From: Chitinophaga varians
GTDB lineage: Bacteria; Bacteroidota; Bacteroidia; Chitinophagales; Chitinophagaceae
Assembly: GCF_012641275.1 (NCBI RefSeq)
Contig: NZ_JABAIA010000004.1
Span: 558,001 to 622,000 of the forward strand
Reading direction: 5' to 3'
DNA length: 64,000 nucleotides
This document shows, in pieces, positions 27,593-35,586 of this stretch. The notes beneath the pieces were generated by a model. It was not told where the DNA came from. It worked only from the letters and a program-made list of their open reading frames with translations, and did not search any database. How positions within the stretch are numbered: the first letter of the stretch is position 1; each line of letters begins with the position of its first letter. The translations under genes were made by a program, and so were the position numbers.

Positions 27593-27991
27593 TCACACGC
27601 GGAAAATACAATGCAGGATATAGGGCTGTACTTTACTGCTGTAGGGTGGCGCATGGCCCACCGGGTGTATGGTTGCCAGCGACACTACCTTGGCAGCGGG
27701 CAGCTGCACGTAGCTGACAGGGACTTCCGCCACCGGCATCTGCAAAAAATGCAGGGCCTGAGCGGTCACTTTCTGGTCTTTCTCCAGTTTGACCGTTTTA
27801 TGTTCGTCCTTGCAGCATTTTTTAGGGCATCCCTTGCTCAGGTCTGTTTCGCAATGACTGCATTTTTTATTGTCCCCATGCCACAGCGTTACTTCCACCA
27901 GCTTGCCCATGCAGTAGTGCATGTGGAACGTGGCGCCCGTGGAGGAGCCAACGTACAGCAGTAGTAACAGGAGTGTGAGGACTTTCTTCAT
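27593..27991 (-). CDS. HYC_CC_PP family copper-locus protein
   Basis: 132 residues with a signal peptide (KKVLTLLLLLLYVGSSTGA) and the three motifs that name the family: FHMHYCMGK, the Cys-rich CSHCETDLSKGCPKKCCKDE, and GHAPPYSS. It is Cys/His-rich and is known from copper-efflux loci in Bacteroidota; a periplasmic metal-binding role is likely but not proven. It is first in the metal-efflux block, with 199 bases before the pump gene. A -7 box lies right in front of the start codon. Confidence 0.9.
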   Translation of the reverse strand: MKKVLTLLLLLLYVGSSTGATFHMHYCMGKLVEVTLWHGDNKKCSHCETDLSKGCPKKCCKDEHKTVKLEKDQKVTAQALHFLQMPVAEVPVSYVQLPAAKVVSLATIHPVGHAPPYSSKVQPYILHCIFRV

Positions 27992-27998
27992 ATGTGAG

Positions 27999-28006
27999 CA
28001 AAAGTA
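27999..28006 (-). promoter_or_regulatory. -7 promoter box TACTTTTG abutting the HYC_CC_PP start codon
   Basis: TACTTTTG on the minus strand fits TAnnTTTG. The ATG begins 7 bases further on, so a transcript started at the usual distance would have almost no 5' leader. No other in-frame Met precedes the signal peptide. Confidence 0.55.
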
Positions 28007-28127
28007 ACCGGAAGGAGCGGTATGGTTGTTATATAATTTTAGGTTTTTTTATATTTTTTTATGGTGATATCTGTACTGCTTCCTGTTCGCGGGCTTTTTT
28101 GTACCTTGTAACCATATCGCATGTACA

Positions 28128-28775
28128 ATGGATGCTAAATCGGATATTCTGGACTATCTCAATGCTCATTTTCCTTCCCTGGACAATGCTTTGAAAGCTC
28201 ACCTGTCGGAGATCGGGGCCTTGCAGGAAGTGCCTGCCGGCACGGTGCTCATGCAGCAGGGCCAATATATCAAATACACGGTGCTGGTGCTGGAAGGCAG
28301 GATCAAATTATACCGGGAGGGAGAAGATATAGGCGAATTTTTTATGTATTACCTCGAACCGGGCGATGCCTGTGCCATTTCCATGGTATGCGTGGCTTCC
28401 GGTAAAGCCAGTGAGGTGATGGCCAAAGCCGTAGAAGATTCCGTGGTACTGATGATACCCGTGCGATATATGGAGGCGCTGATGAAAGACTACAAAAGCT
28501 GGTACCAGTTCGTGATCGAGTCTTACCGCCGCCGCTTCGAAGAGGTGCTGAACGTACTGGACAGCACGGTATTTAAAAACATGGACGAGCGTCTTTTATC
28601 CTATATCCGTTCCCAGGCCACCAAACTGGGCACACAGGAGCTCAAATTAACCCACCAGGAGATCGCTGCCGACCTCAACTCGTCCAGGGAAGTCGTTTCC
28701 CGCCTGCTTAAAAAAATGGAACAGAAAGGTTTTGTCAAACTCAACAGGAATTCTATAGAAGTACTGCCTGTGTAA
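28128..28775 (+). CDS. Crp/Fnr-family transcriptional regulator
   Basis: 215 residues: an N-terminal cyclic-nucleotide-binding-like beta-roll (about 25-120, PAGTVLMQQGQYIKYTVLVL), a dimerisation helix, and a C-terminal winged helix-turn-helix with recognition helix SSREVVSRLLKKME (an E-x-x-S-R pattern as in FNR). Two cysteines in GDACAISMVCV could be a redox or sulfide switch, but that is inference. It directly precedes the sulfur genes, and two promoters there share a GTAAC-N4-GTCAC site; a GTAAC half-site also sits at its own weak -7 box near 28102-28112. Confidence 0.93.
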   Translation: MDAKSDILDYLNAHFPSLDNALKAHLSEIGALQEVPAGTVLMQQGQYIKYTVLVLEGRIKLYREGEDIGEFFMYYLEPGDACAISMVCVASGKASEVMAKAVEDSVVLMIPVRYMEALMKDYKSWYQFVIESYRRRFEEVLNVLDSTVFKNMDERLLSYIRSQATKLGTQELKLTHQEIAADLNSSREVVSRLLKKMEQKGFVKLNRNSIEVLPV

Positions 28776-28815
28776 CCTAAGTCACAGAGTTTGCTTTGAA
28801 GCGTTCGTACTTTTG
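28772..28815 (+). promoter_or_regulatory. Crp/Fnr operator and promoter of the TauE/SafE gene
   Basis: Operator GTAAC-CTAA-GTCAC at 28772-28785 (it overlaps the stop codon of the regulator gene) and -7 box TACTTTTG at 28808-28815. The operator centre lies near -43 of the expected start, the class II activator position. The same half-sites, with the same distance to TTTG, occur at 29654-29697. Confidence 0.7.
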
Positions 28816-28843
28816 TATGAACAGTAAAGCAAATGTGTAACAA

Positions 28844-29641
28844 ATGGAAATTATAGGTTATATCGCAGCGGCATTGATAGGTATATCACTGGGTCTCATC
28901 GGTGGTGGCGGGTCTGTGCTGACGCTGCCGGTACTGGTGTACCTTTTTGGTATTACGCCGGCGGCAGCCACGTCCTACTCACTCTTTATCGTGGGCTCTA
29001 CCAGCCTGGTAGGCGCGGTGGGCAGCTACCGGAAGAAGAAGGTGAATGTGCCGGTGGCGTTGTTATTTGGTGTACCGTCCATTGCGGCGGTATGGCTCAC
29101 AAGACATTTTGTAATGCCGGCTATTCCGGCGACATTATTTAGCATCGGCGATTTTGTGGTCACCCGTGAGCTGGGCGTCATGTTATTGTTCGCGGGGCTC
29201 ATGCTCCTGGCGTCTTTTTCCATGATACGGGGGAAAGCGGTGGTAACAGAGAACCCTTCACCAATGGACATGGCCGGCAAAGTGCGGCTGGCGCTCTATG
29301 GCACGCTGATCGGCCTGGTGACAGGCCTGCTGGGCGCCGGAGGTGGTTTTCTGATTATTCCGGCGCTGATCATGATGGCAGGCCTGCCCATGAAAACGGC
29401 GGTCGGCACCTCCCTGATGATCATGGCCATGAGCACCCTGATCGGCTTTATGGGCGATACCGGCCATGCAGCCATCAACTGGACGCTGTTGCTGACGCTG
29501 ACGGGTATCGCGGTGGCTGGGGTGCTGGCAGGCGGACTGCTTTCCCGGAGGATACCGGGCGAGCGGCTGAAACAAGGCTTCGGCTGGTTTGTACTGGCCA
29601 TGGGCGTTTACATCATCCTGCTGGAAACATTATTGAAATAA
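28844..29641 (+). CDS. TauE/SafE (TSUP) family sulfite/sulfonate exporter
   Basis: 265 residues, eight or so membrane helices in two repeats, each with the family glycine motif: [20 protein letters not shown] and [24 protein letters not shown] proteins move small sulfur oxyanions or sulfonates across the inner membrane. The gene follows the Crp/Fnr regulator and precedes YeeE-type transporters and a persulfide dioxygenase, so it probably exports sulfite or thiosulfate made in sulfide detoxification. Confidence 0.93.
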   Translation: MEIIGYIAAALIGISLGLIGGGGSVLTLPVLVYLFGITPAAATSYSLFIVGSTSLVGAVGSYRKKKVNVPVALLFGVPSIAAVWLTRHFVMPAIPATLFSIGDFVVTRELGVMLLFAGLMLLASFSMIRGKAVVTENPSPMDMAGKVRLALYGTLIGLVTGLLGAGGGFLIIPALIMMAGLPMKTAVGTSLMIMAMSTLIGFMGDTGHAAINWTLLLTLTGIAVAGVLAGGLLSRRIPGERLKQGFGWFVLAMGVYIILLETLLK

Positions 29642-29653
29642 ACATGCTCTTCT

Positions 29654-29697
29654 GTAACAATTGTCACCGTAATCGTGACAGTATTGCTACAACTTTG
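29654..29697 (+). promoter_or_regulatory. Second Crp/Fnr operator and promoter, before the YeeE genes
   Basis: Operator GTAAC-AATT-GTCAC at 29654-29667, then TTTG of the -7 region at 29694-29697. The distance from operator end to TTTG is 26 bases, the same as in the promoter before TauE/SafE. A second inverted pair TGTCAC/GTGACA (7-base spacer) overlaps it. Confidence 0.7.
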
Positions 29698-29716
29698 TAA
29701 AATAAACACATACTAG

Positions 29717-30286
29717 ATGACAATCCTTGAATTTTTACAACAGCCCTGGCCCTGGTACATAGCAGGCCCGTTGATCGGTTTGACGGTGCCGGTACTGCTG
29801 CTGGTGGGCAACAAATCTTTTGGTATCAGTTCATCCCTGCGGCATATCTGTGCTGCCTGTGTGCCGGCTAAAGTGCCTTTCTTTCATTACGACTGGAAGA
29901 AGGAGGCATGGAACCTCTTTTTCGTAGGGGGTATCCTGTTAGGTGGCATCATCGCGGGCGCGGTGCTGGCTAATCCGGCGCCGGTGGCGGTGAACCCTCA
30001 ACTCGTGACAGACCTCGCGCCATATGGTATTACGGACTTTCATTCGCTGGTGCCCGGCCAACTGTTCAACTGGCCCGCGCTGTTGTCTGTCCGTGGCCTG
30101 GTGATGATGGTCGGTGGCGGTTTCCTGGTGGGCTTCGGCACCCGTTATGCCGGCGGCTGTACCAGCGGTCACGCTATCATGGGCCTCTCTACTTTGCAGT
30201 GGCCATCGCTGGTGGCGACTATCTGTTTTATGATCGGCGGTTTTGTGATGGCTAATCTGATACTGCCTTTTATTCTTTCATTGTAA
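29717..30286 (+). CDS. YeeE/YedE-family sulfur transporter, first half-size subunit
   Basis: 189 residues with about five membrane helices. The conserved cysteine motif [16 protein letters not shown] at about residues 140-155 is the one YeeE/YedE (TsuA-like) proteins use to pass thiosulfate or persulfide. A second Cys motif (HICAACVP) lies at about 50. A full YeeE has two such halves in one chain; here the second half is the next gene, 13 bases downstream, and the two probably form a heterodimer. Confidence 0.93.
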   Translation: MTILEFLQQPWPWYIAGPLIGLTVPVLLLVGNKSFGISSSLRHICAACVPAKVPFFHYDWKKEAWNLFFVGGILLGGIIAGAVLANPAPVAVNPQLVTDLAPYGITDFHSLVPGQLFNWPALLSVRGLVMMVGGGFLVGFGTRYAGGCTSGHAIMGLSTLQWPSLVATICFMIGGFVMANLILPFILSL

Positions 30287-30299
30287 TGCTGACTTTTTT

Positions 30300-30722
30300 A
30301 TGAATACATGGTTTAGTCAATTAAAATATTTGGTGATCGGTACGTTGTTCGGGATCATTTTTGTAAAGGCGGAAGTCATCAGCTGGTTCCGCATACAGGA
30401 GATGTTCCGGCTGCAGTCTTTTCACATGTACGGCGTCATTGGCTCTGCCGTGATGGTGGGCATGTTGTCCGTATGGTTAATCAAAAAATTCAATATCAAA
30501 ACACTGGACGGGGAAACGGTCGTGTTTCATCCGAAGAAGTTCAACAAGGGTCAGATCTATGGCGGATTGTTGTTTGGTCTGGGATGGGCCATAACTGGCG
30601 CGTGTCCTGGCCCGCTGTTCGCCCAGATCGGTGTAGGCGCTACCGTAGTCGCTGTTACTTTACTGAGTGCCATCGCCGGCACATGGGTGTATGGCCGTTT
30701 TCGTGATCAATTACCTCATTAA
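30300..30722 (+). CDS. YeeE/YedE-like transporter, second half-size subunit (DUF6691)
   Basis: 140 residues, about four membrane helices, with the matching cysteine motif LGWAITGACPGPLFAQIG. Domain DUF6691 is the usual partner of the short YeeE protein. It lies between that gene and the MBL/rhodanese gene, which starts 12 bases later, so all belong to one operon for uptake or export of sulfane sulfur. Confidence 0.92.
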   Translation: MNTWFSQLKYLVIGTLFGIIFVKAEVISWFRIQEMFRLQSFHMYGVIGSAVMVGMLSVWLIKKFNIKTLDGETVVFHPKKFNKGQIYGGLLFGLGWAITGACPGPLFAQIGVGATVVAVTLLSAIAGTWVYGRFRDQLPH

Positions 30723-30734
30723 AAATATTTAGTT

Positions 30735-32069
30735 ATGGAGATCAGACAATTCGAAGATAAGGGGCTGTCACACTATGCTTATGCTGTGTACAGTGAACAG
30801 GCAGGAGAAGTAATACTGATAGACCCTGCCCGTGACATAACCCCCTATGTGGAATATGCAGCGTCGAAGAACGCAAAAATCACCGGGGTGATAGAAACAC
30901 ATCCGCATGCGGATTTTGTCAGCAGCCACCTGGAATTGCACCAGACCACCGGCGCCACTATCTATTGCTCGGCCCTGGTGGGTGCTGCTTATCCGCATAC
31001 CGCTTTTGATGAAGGGAACATTTTGCAAACAGGCGAGCTGACTTTCAGGGCGCTGAATACGCCCGGTCATTCGCCGGACAGTATCAGCATTGTGCTGGAG
31101 GAAGAAGGGGCTGTAAAAGCCGTGTTTACCGGCGATACATTGTTCATCGGTGACTGCGGCCGTCCGGACCTGCGTGAGAAAGCGGGCAACCTGACCGCCA
31201 CCCGTGCCGACCTGGCCCGGCAGATGTACCATTCCCTGCGGGAGAAACTGATGACACTGCCGGACGATACCCACGTGTATCCTGCCCATGGCGCCGGTAC
31301 GTTGTGCGGGAAGTCGCTGAGCGCTGCCAACCGCAGTACCATCGGTGCAGAGAAACTGACCAACTGGAGCCTGCAGGATTATACGGAAGATGCTTTTGTG
31401 GCGGAGCTGTTGTCACAGCAGCCCTATATCCCGAAATATTTCCCGTATGATGTGGACATCAACCGGAAAGGGGCGCCAGCCCTCGTGCCATCATTGGAGA
31501 AAGTACCCATGCCGGCTTCCATTGAAGCATTGCAAAAAGGCGTGTTGCTCGTAGATACCCGTCCGGCTGCGGCTTTCAAACAAAGCCATCTGCCGCACGC
31601 GATCAACCTCCAGCTGAACGGCAAGTTTGAAACGTGGCTGGGCAGCGTGGTGGTGCCGGGCGAACCATTTTACCTGCTGGCGGCAGATGCGCGGCAGTTG
31701 CAGGAAGCTGTTCGCAGGGCCGCCAGCATCGGCTATGAAAGCATGATACGCGGGGCTATAGTTTATACCGGCGGCAACGAAACAATGAAGCCGGTACCGC
31801 TGGACCAGCTGCGCGCACATCCGGAAAATTTCACCATCGTGGATGTAAGGATGGATAACGAAGTGCAGGCAGGCGCCTTGCTGCCGGGGTCCATCGCCAT
31901 TCCGCTGGACCAGTTACGGGAACGGATAAACGAAATACCTGTCGGCAAGCCTGTCGTAGTACATTGCGCCGGCGGTTACCGCAGCGCTGCGGGCAGCAGC
32001 ATCGTGGCTGACGCCCTGGATGGGCAGGTGCCCGTCTATGACCTCGGAGAGGACATCAAAACGTTTTAA
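30735..32069 (+). CDS. Persulfide dioxygenase-like MBL protein fused to two rhodanese domains
   Basis: 444 residues. Residues 1-235 are an ETHE1/BlhA-like metallo-beta-lactamase domain (ETHPHADFVSSH, GHSPDSI, GDTLFIGDCGRPDL, PAHGAGT), which in known enzymes oxidises glutathione persulfide to sulfite. Two rhodanese domains follow: the first (about 255-345) has YLLAADAR where the catalytic Cys loop should be, so it looks inactive; the second (about 355-444) has HCAGGYRSAAGSS with the active Cys. It ends the operon before a strong terminator. Confidence 0.93.
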   Translation: MEIRQFEDKGLSHYAYAVYSEQAGEVILIDPARDITPYVEYAASKNAKITGVIETHPHADFVSSHLELHQTTGATIYCSALVGAAYPHTAFDEGNILQTGELTFRALNTPGHSPDSISIVLEEEGAVKAVFTGDTLFIGDCGRPDLREKAGNLTATRADLARQMYHSLREKLMTLPDDTHVYPAHGAGTLCGKSLSAANRSTIGAEKLTNWSLQDYTEDAFVAELLSQQPYIPKYFPYDVDINRKGAPALVPSLEKVPMPASIEALQKGVLLVDTRPAAAFKQSHLPHAINLQLNGKFETWLGSVVVPGEPFYLLAADARQLQEAVRRAASIGYESMIRGAIVYTGGNETMKPVPLDQLRAHPENFTIVDVRMDNEVQAGALLPGSIAIPLDQLRERINEIPVGKPVVVHCAGGYRSAAGSSIVADALDGQVPVYDLGEDIKTF

Positions 32070-32090
32070 GTGAACGAATATAAATCCATC

Positions 32091-32120
32091 AGCGGCCCGG
32101 TTCTCCGGGCCGCTTTTTTT
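32091..32120 (+). terminator. Rho-independent terminator of the sulfur operon
   Basis: A 10-bp perfect stem AGCGGCCCGG/CCGGGCCGCT with a TTCT loop, followed by a run of seven T from 32114. It starts 21 bases after the MBL/rhodanese stop. Confidence 0.93.
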
Positions 32121-32184
32121 GGGCGTCCGCTACTTTTACAGATTTATATCAGAATTATACAAGGAAAGCAAACCAACGGAGGCT

Positions 32185-32192
32185 TACTTTTG
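32185..32192 (+). promoter_or_regulatory. -7 promoter box TACTTTTG of the MDR oxidoreductase gene
   Basis: An exact TAnnTTTG match 21 bases before the ATG, placed after the terminator of the preceding operon. No clear -33 element is seen. Confidence 0.55.
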
Positions 32193-32213
32193 TAATCAAT
32201 CAATTTTAACACC

Positions 32214-33146
32214 ATGAAAGCGATCATAGTAAAAGAGGCCGGTGGTATCGATAAGCTGATACACACAACATTACCGGTACCGGAGATAAAAGAAGGAGAA
32301 GTACTGGTAGCGGTAAAGGCCATCAGCATCAACCCGGTAGATGTGAAAACCCGCGCGGGGAAAGGTCAGTTCAGTAAACTGGTGGCAGAAGGCCCCATTA
32401 TCCTGGGCTGGGATATCTCCGGCATCGTCACGGCTTCCCGTTCTTCATTATTCAAGGAAGGAGATGAAGTATTTGGAATGGTCAACTTCCCCGGTCATGG
32501 TAAAGCCTATGCGGAATATGTGGCCGCGCCCGCAGATCAGCTGGCGCATAAGCCTGCCGGCATCTCCCATGAGGAGGCTGCTGCGGCCACACTGGCTGCG
32601 CTGACAGCCCTGCAGGCACTTAACAGCACGCAGATCAATCCCAGCGATAAAGTACTGATACACGCCGCAGCCGGCGGTGTTGGCCATTATGCGGTACAAC
32701 TGGCTAAAGAAGCCGGCGCGTATGTGATTGGCACTGCCTCTGCGGCCAACCGCGATTTTGTACTGGGCCTCGGCGCAGATGAACACTTCGACTACAAGTC
32801 CGGCGCATTTGAAGACCACTATCATGATCTGGACCTCGTACTGGACGCTATGGGCGGCGAATATATTGACCGGTCGCTGAAAGTGCTGCGGCCGCAAGGC
32901 ACTATCATCAGCCTGCCCAGCGGTCTGCGGGAAACGGTGGAGGAAAAAGCCACTGCACAGGGCAAAAAAGGGTATTTCATTACGGTCGCTTCCAGCGGAA
33001 AAGATATGCGCCGGCTGGCCGATCTATTGGAATGCGGAAGGCTTAAATCCCATGTGTCCGCAGTATTTAATTTTGAAGATATGGCAAAAGCACATCAGCA
33101 GATTGAAAGCAACAGCACCCGCGGTAAAGTGGTGGTGGCGCTGTAA
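32214..33146 (+). CDS. NADP-dependent medium-chain quinone oxidoreductase-like enzyme
   Basis: 310 residues of the zinc-free MDR class: an N-terminal GroES-like domain (about 1-120) and a Rossmann domain with IHAAAGGVGHYAVQLAKEAG at about 145-165. No structural-zinc Cys cluster is present. The family reduces quinones or enones with NADPH. It stands alone behind its own promoter and is convergent with the SDR gene, whose stop is one base away. Confidence 0.92.
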   Translation: MKAIIVKEAGGIDKLIHTTLPVPEIKEGEVLVAVKAISINPVDVKTRAGKGQFSKLVAEGPIILGWDISGIVTASRSSLFKEGDEVFGMVNFPGHGKAYAEYVAAPADQLAHKPAGISHEEAAAATLAALTALQALNSTQINPSDKVLIHAAAGGVGHYAVQLAKEAGAYVIGTASAANRDFVLGLGADEHFDYKSGAFEDHYHDLDLVLDAMGGEYIDRSLKVLRPQGTIISLPSGLRETVEEKATAQGKKGYFITVASSGKDMRRLADLLECGRLKSHVSAVFNFEDMAKAHQQIESNSTRGKVVVAL

Positions 33147-33147
33147 C

Positions 33148-33864
33148 TCAGATCTGATGGTGGCCCGGCAGGATCATCAGTTTCGGGATACGCACATGCT
33201 CAGGCTGTTGCAAAATAAATTTCACGGTGCCCACGATATCGTCTACCGTAAGCGGCTCATGAATGCCCATGCTTTCTTTGGGATGCACGGCCCAGTCTTT
33301 GTGCAGTTCTGTCATCACCAGCCCCGGCTCTATGCACGATATCTTGAGCGGCGTGCCTGCCAGCTCCAGCCGCAGGGCTTCCGACAGCGCTTCCATGGCG
33401 AATTTGGTGGCAGCATAGGCGCCGGCCGTAGGCCGCACTTTCGTGCCCATCACGCTCGACAGGTTGATCACATGTCCGAAGCCCTGCGCTTTGAAGCGTT
33501 TCAGCACAAGATAAGTCAGCCGGAAAGTGGCTTCTACGTTCAGCCTGATCATAGCAGACATCTTATCGATGTCGATGCTTTCAATAGGGCCGGTTTCAAT
33601 ACTGCCGGCACAGTTAAAGAGATGATCACACCGGCCGTAAGTATCAAAAACAGTATGCACTACCTGTTCCTGGAAAGCACTGTCAGTGAGGTCTCCGGCC
33701 ATCACCACTACGTTGCCGGCGTCCATCGCCGTTAATCGCTCCTGCCGGCGGGCGGTTATCACTACAATATGGCCCTCTGCCGCCAGGGCGCGGGCTATTG
33801 CCTGGCCAATGCCACTGCTGGCACCGGTAACGAGGCTGATTTTAGGCTGTTGACTGTTTGTCAT
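33148..33864 (-). CDS. Short-chain dehydrogenase/reductase
   Basis: 238 residues, classical SDR: cofactor loop VTGASSGIG near the N-terminus, NCAG, and the catalytic Ser (LSSVMG) and YAATK pair. An Arg after the second strand (ITARRQERL) suggests NADP(H). The substrate is not predictable. Confidence 0.93.
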   Translation of the reverse strand: MTNSQQPKISLVTGASSGIGQAIARALAAEGHIVVITARRQERLTAMDAGNVVVMAGDLTDSAFQEQVVHTVFDTYGRCDHLFNCAGSIETGPIESIDIDKMSAMIRLNVEATFRLTYLVLKRFKAQGFGHVINLSSVMGTKVRPTAGAYAATKFAMEALSEALRLELAGTPLKISCIEPGLVMTELHKDWAVHPKESMGIHEPLTVDDIVGTVKFILQQPEHVRIPKLMILPGHHQI

Positions 33865-33958
33865 CGTATTGAAATAGGTTTCCCAAAATAGTCATTTATG
33901 ACGGTATCTCCCCTTGTAATTGTCGTGTTGACACCGCCTTAGGTTGCACCGGTCTTTG

Positions 33959-33966
33959 TATGTTTG
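33959..33966 (+). promoter_or_regulatory. -7 promoter box TATGTTTG of the DUF1801 gene
   Basis: An exact TAnnTTTG match 18 bases before the ATG; the expected leader is only about 12 bases. Confidence 0.5.
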
Positions 33967-33984
33967 TAGTGACATAAATTATGT

Positions 33985-34338
33985 ATGATGGCTACAAAAT
34001 TCAAAACCACCGATGAATACCTGGCCACTGTGCCGGAAACAAGCCTGCAAAAGGCGCGTGAAATCCGTGAGATCATCCGCAAAGCAGTACCTAAAGCTAC
34101 AGAGGTGATCAGCTACAATATCCCGGCATTTAAGCTCAATAAGGTGCTGGTATGGTTCGCCGCTTATAAAAGCCATGTGGGCTTTTATCCCGGAGGCACT
34201 GCTATCAACGTTTTCCAGGACGATCTTACCGGCTATAAGACCTCCAAAGGCGCTATTCAGTTTCCGTTGGACGAGCCGCTGCCGGTATCGCTGATCAACA
34301 AGATCATAAAGTACCGGATAAAAGACCTGGCGGAGTAA
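33985..34338 (+). CDS. DUF1801 (YdhG/frataxin-like fold) protein
   Basis: 117 residues with the DUF1801 pattern: DEYLATVPE, EIIRKAVPKATEVISYNIPA, VGFYPGGTAI and GAIQFPLDEPLP. The fold resembles frataxin and some members are called iron chaperones, but the function is mostly untested. Two consecutive ATG codons begin the gene. It is monocistronic, convergent with the LacI gene. Confidence 0.9.
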   Translation: MMATKFKTTDEYLATVPETSLQKAREIREIIRKAVPKATEVISYNIPAFKLNKVLVWFAAYKSHVGFYPGGTAINVFQDDLTGYKTSKGAIQFPLDEPLPVSLINKIIKYRIKDLAE

Positions 34339-34410
34339 TATTTTTTATCAGGCCTTCGGCCGATGACTGTGTTTTACGCTTTTCGTTTTTGCGTAAACGT
34401 TAGATGAGAT

Positions 34411-34430
34411 AAAAAGGCTTCCTGCCTTTT
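34411..34430 (-). terminator. Short bidirectional terminator between DUF1801 and LacI genes
   Basis: Stem AAAAGGC/GCCTTTT with a 5-base loop gives a T run on either strand; it overlaps the last bases of the LacI gene. A second weak hairpin TTTACGC/GCGTAAA lies at 34373-34397. Confidence 0.6.
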
Positions 34431-35448
34431 AACGAACGCGTTGCGTCGATTCCCGTTCAATCAGCTTCCCCGGTAACACCACTTCTTCCGCAATGAAATT
34501 TTTTTTCCGGATGTGGTTCAGCAGCAACTGGCAACTTACCCTGCCAATCTCAAAGGCCGGTTCTGCGATAGTGCTGAGAGAAGGGGAGATGATGGCCGAT
34601 ACGGGGTCATTGGTGAAGCCGATGACACCCACTTCTTTCCCCGGAAGGATATTCTTTTCTTTCATGGCCAGCATGGCGCCGACGGCCTTCCGGTCGTTGA
34701 CCGCAAAAATAGCGTCCGGCTTTGAGCGTAGCTGCCATAGCTGCTGGAAGTCCTGGTACCCGCTGTCCTGCGAGAAGCCGGAGTGGATGATCCAGGAATC
34801 CTGTACCGGCAGTTTATGTTTGCGCAACGCGTCCAGGTAGCCCCGTTGCCGGTTGCCGGTGAAGGTAAGTCCCTGCGGGCCGGCAATATGTGCAATGCGG
34901 CGGTACCCTTTGGCGATCAGGTGCTCCGTTGCTTCAAAGGCGCCATTGTAATCGTCCTGCATCACCTTACTGGTACTAACATGTTCGGCTACACGATCAA
35001 AGAACACGACGGGCACGCCGTCGTCGATGATTTCCTGGAAATGGCTGCAGGCGTCGGCCTGCGATGATACAGACACCAGCATACCGTCGAGGCTGCTGAA
35101 AGACAGGCTGCGGATAATATTCAGCTCGCGTTCCGCATCGTCGTTGGTGACATGCAGGATGAGGTTATAACCGTGGCGATAGGCCACTTCCTGTATACCG
35201 GTAAATACCGTGGAGAAGTAGTAGTTGGTAATGCCTGGCAACAGCACCGCCAGGTTATGGGAACTGTTTTTTACCAGGCCGGTGGCATTGAAATTAGGCC
35301 GGTAATGCAGTTCTGCCGCCTTGTCCAGTACCAGCTGCCGGGTCTCTGCATTCACATCATAAGTGTCCCGCAAGGCCCTGGAAACGGTTGATACGGAGAT
35401 GTTCAACGCCCGGGCAATATCTTTTATCGTAGCATAGTGTCGGCGCAT
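34429..35448 (-). CDS. LacI-family transcriptional regulator
   Basis: 339 residues: an N-terminal LacI helix-turn-helix and hinge (ATIKDIARALNISVSTVSRA at about 7-26) and a periplasmic-binding-protein-like sugar domain (LAVLLPGITNYYFSTVFTGI onward). It is divergent from the SusC gene of a polysaccharide utilisation locus, with palindromic operators in the shared gap, so it probably represses that locus until a sugar or sugar phosphate binds. Confidence 0.95.
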   Translation of the reverse strand: MRRHYATIKDIARALNISVSTVSRALRDTYDVNAETRQLVLDKAAELHYRPNFNATGLVKNSSHNLAVLLPGITNYYFSTVFTGIQEVAYRHGYNLILHVTNDDAERELNIIRSLSFSSLDGMLVSVSSQADACSHFQEIIDDGVPVVFFDRVAEHVSTSKVMQDDYNGAFEATEHLIAKGYRRIAHIAGPQGLTFTGNRQRGYLDALRKHKLPVQDSWIIHSGFSQDSGYQDFQQLWQLRSKPDAIFAVNDRKAVGAMLAMKEKNILPGKEVGVIGFTNDPVSAIISPSLSTIAEPAFEIGRVSCQLLLNHIRKKNFIAEEVVLPGKLIERESTQRVR

Positions 35449-35466
35449 ATGCCCGAATATAAGAAA

Positions 35467-35516
35467 TCACCGGTGTTTTCGGTAACGTTACCGGTGAATT
35501 TCCGTCAAAACGTTTT
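35467..35516 (+). promoter_or_regulatory. Palindromic LacI-type operators in the LacI/SusC gap
   Basis: CGGTAACGTTACCG (35480-35493) is a perfect 14-bp palindrome with the central CpG usual for LacI sites; AAAACGTTTT (35507-35516) is a second, 10-bp palindrome. TCACCGGT (35467-35474) and ACCGGTGA (35490-35497) form an outer inverted pair. They lie between the divergent start codons. A -7-like TATTTTAG follows at 35526. Confidence 0.65.
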
Positions 35517-35586
35517 AATGCGGTGTATTTTAGACCCTGTTTCAGCCATGAAACCAACCAGGAATCACTCATTAAAATTCGCGCGT

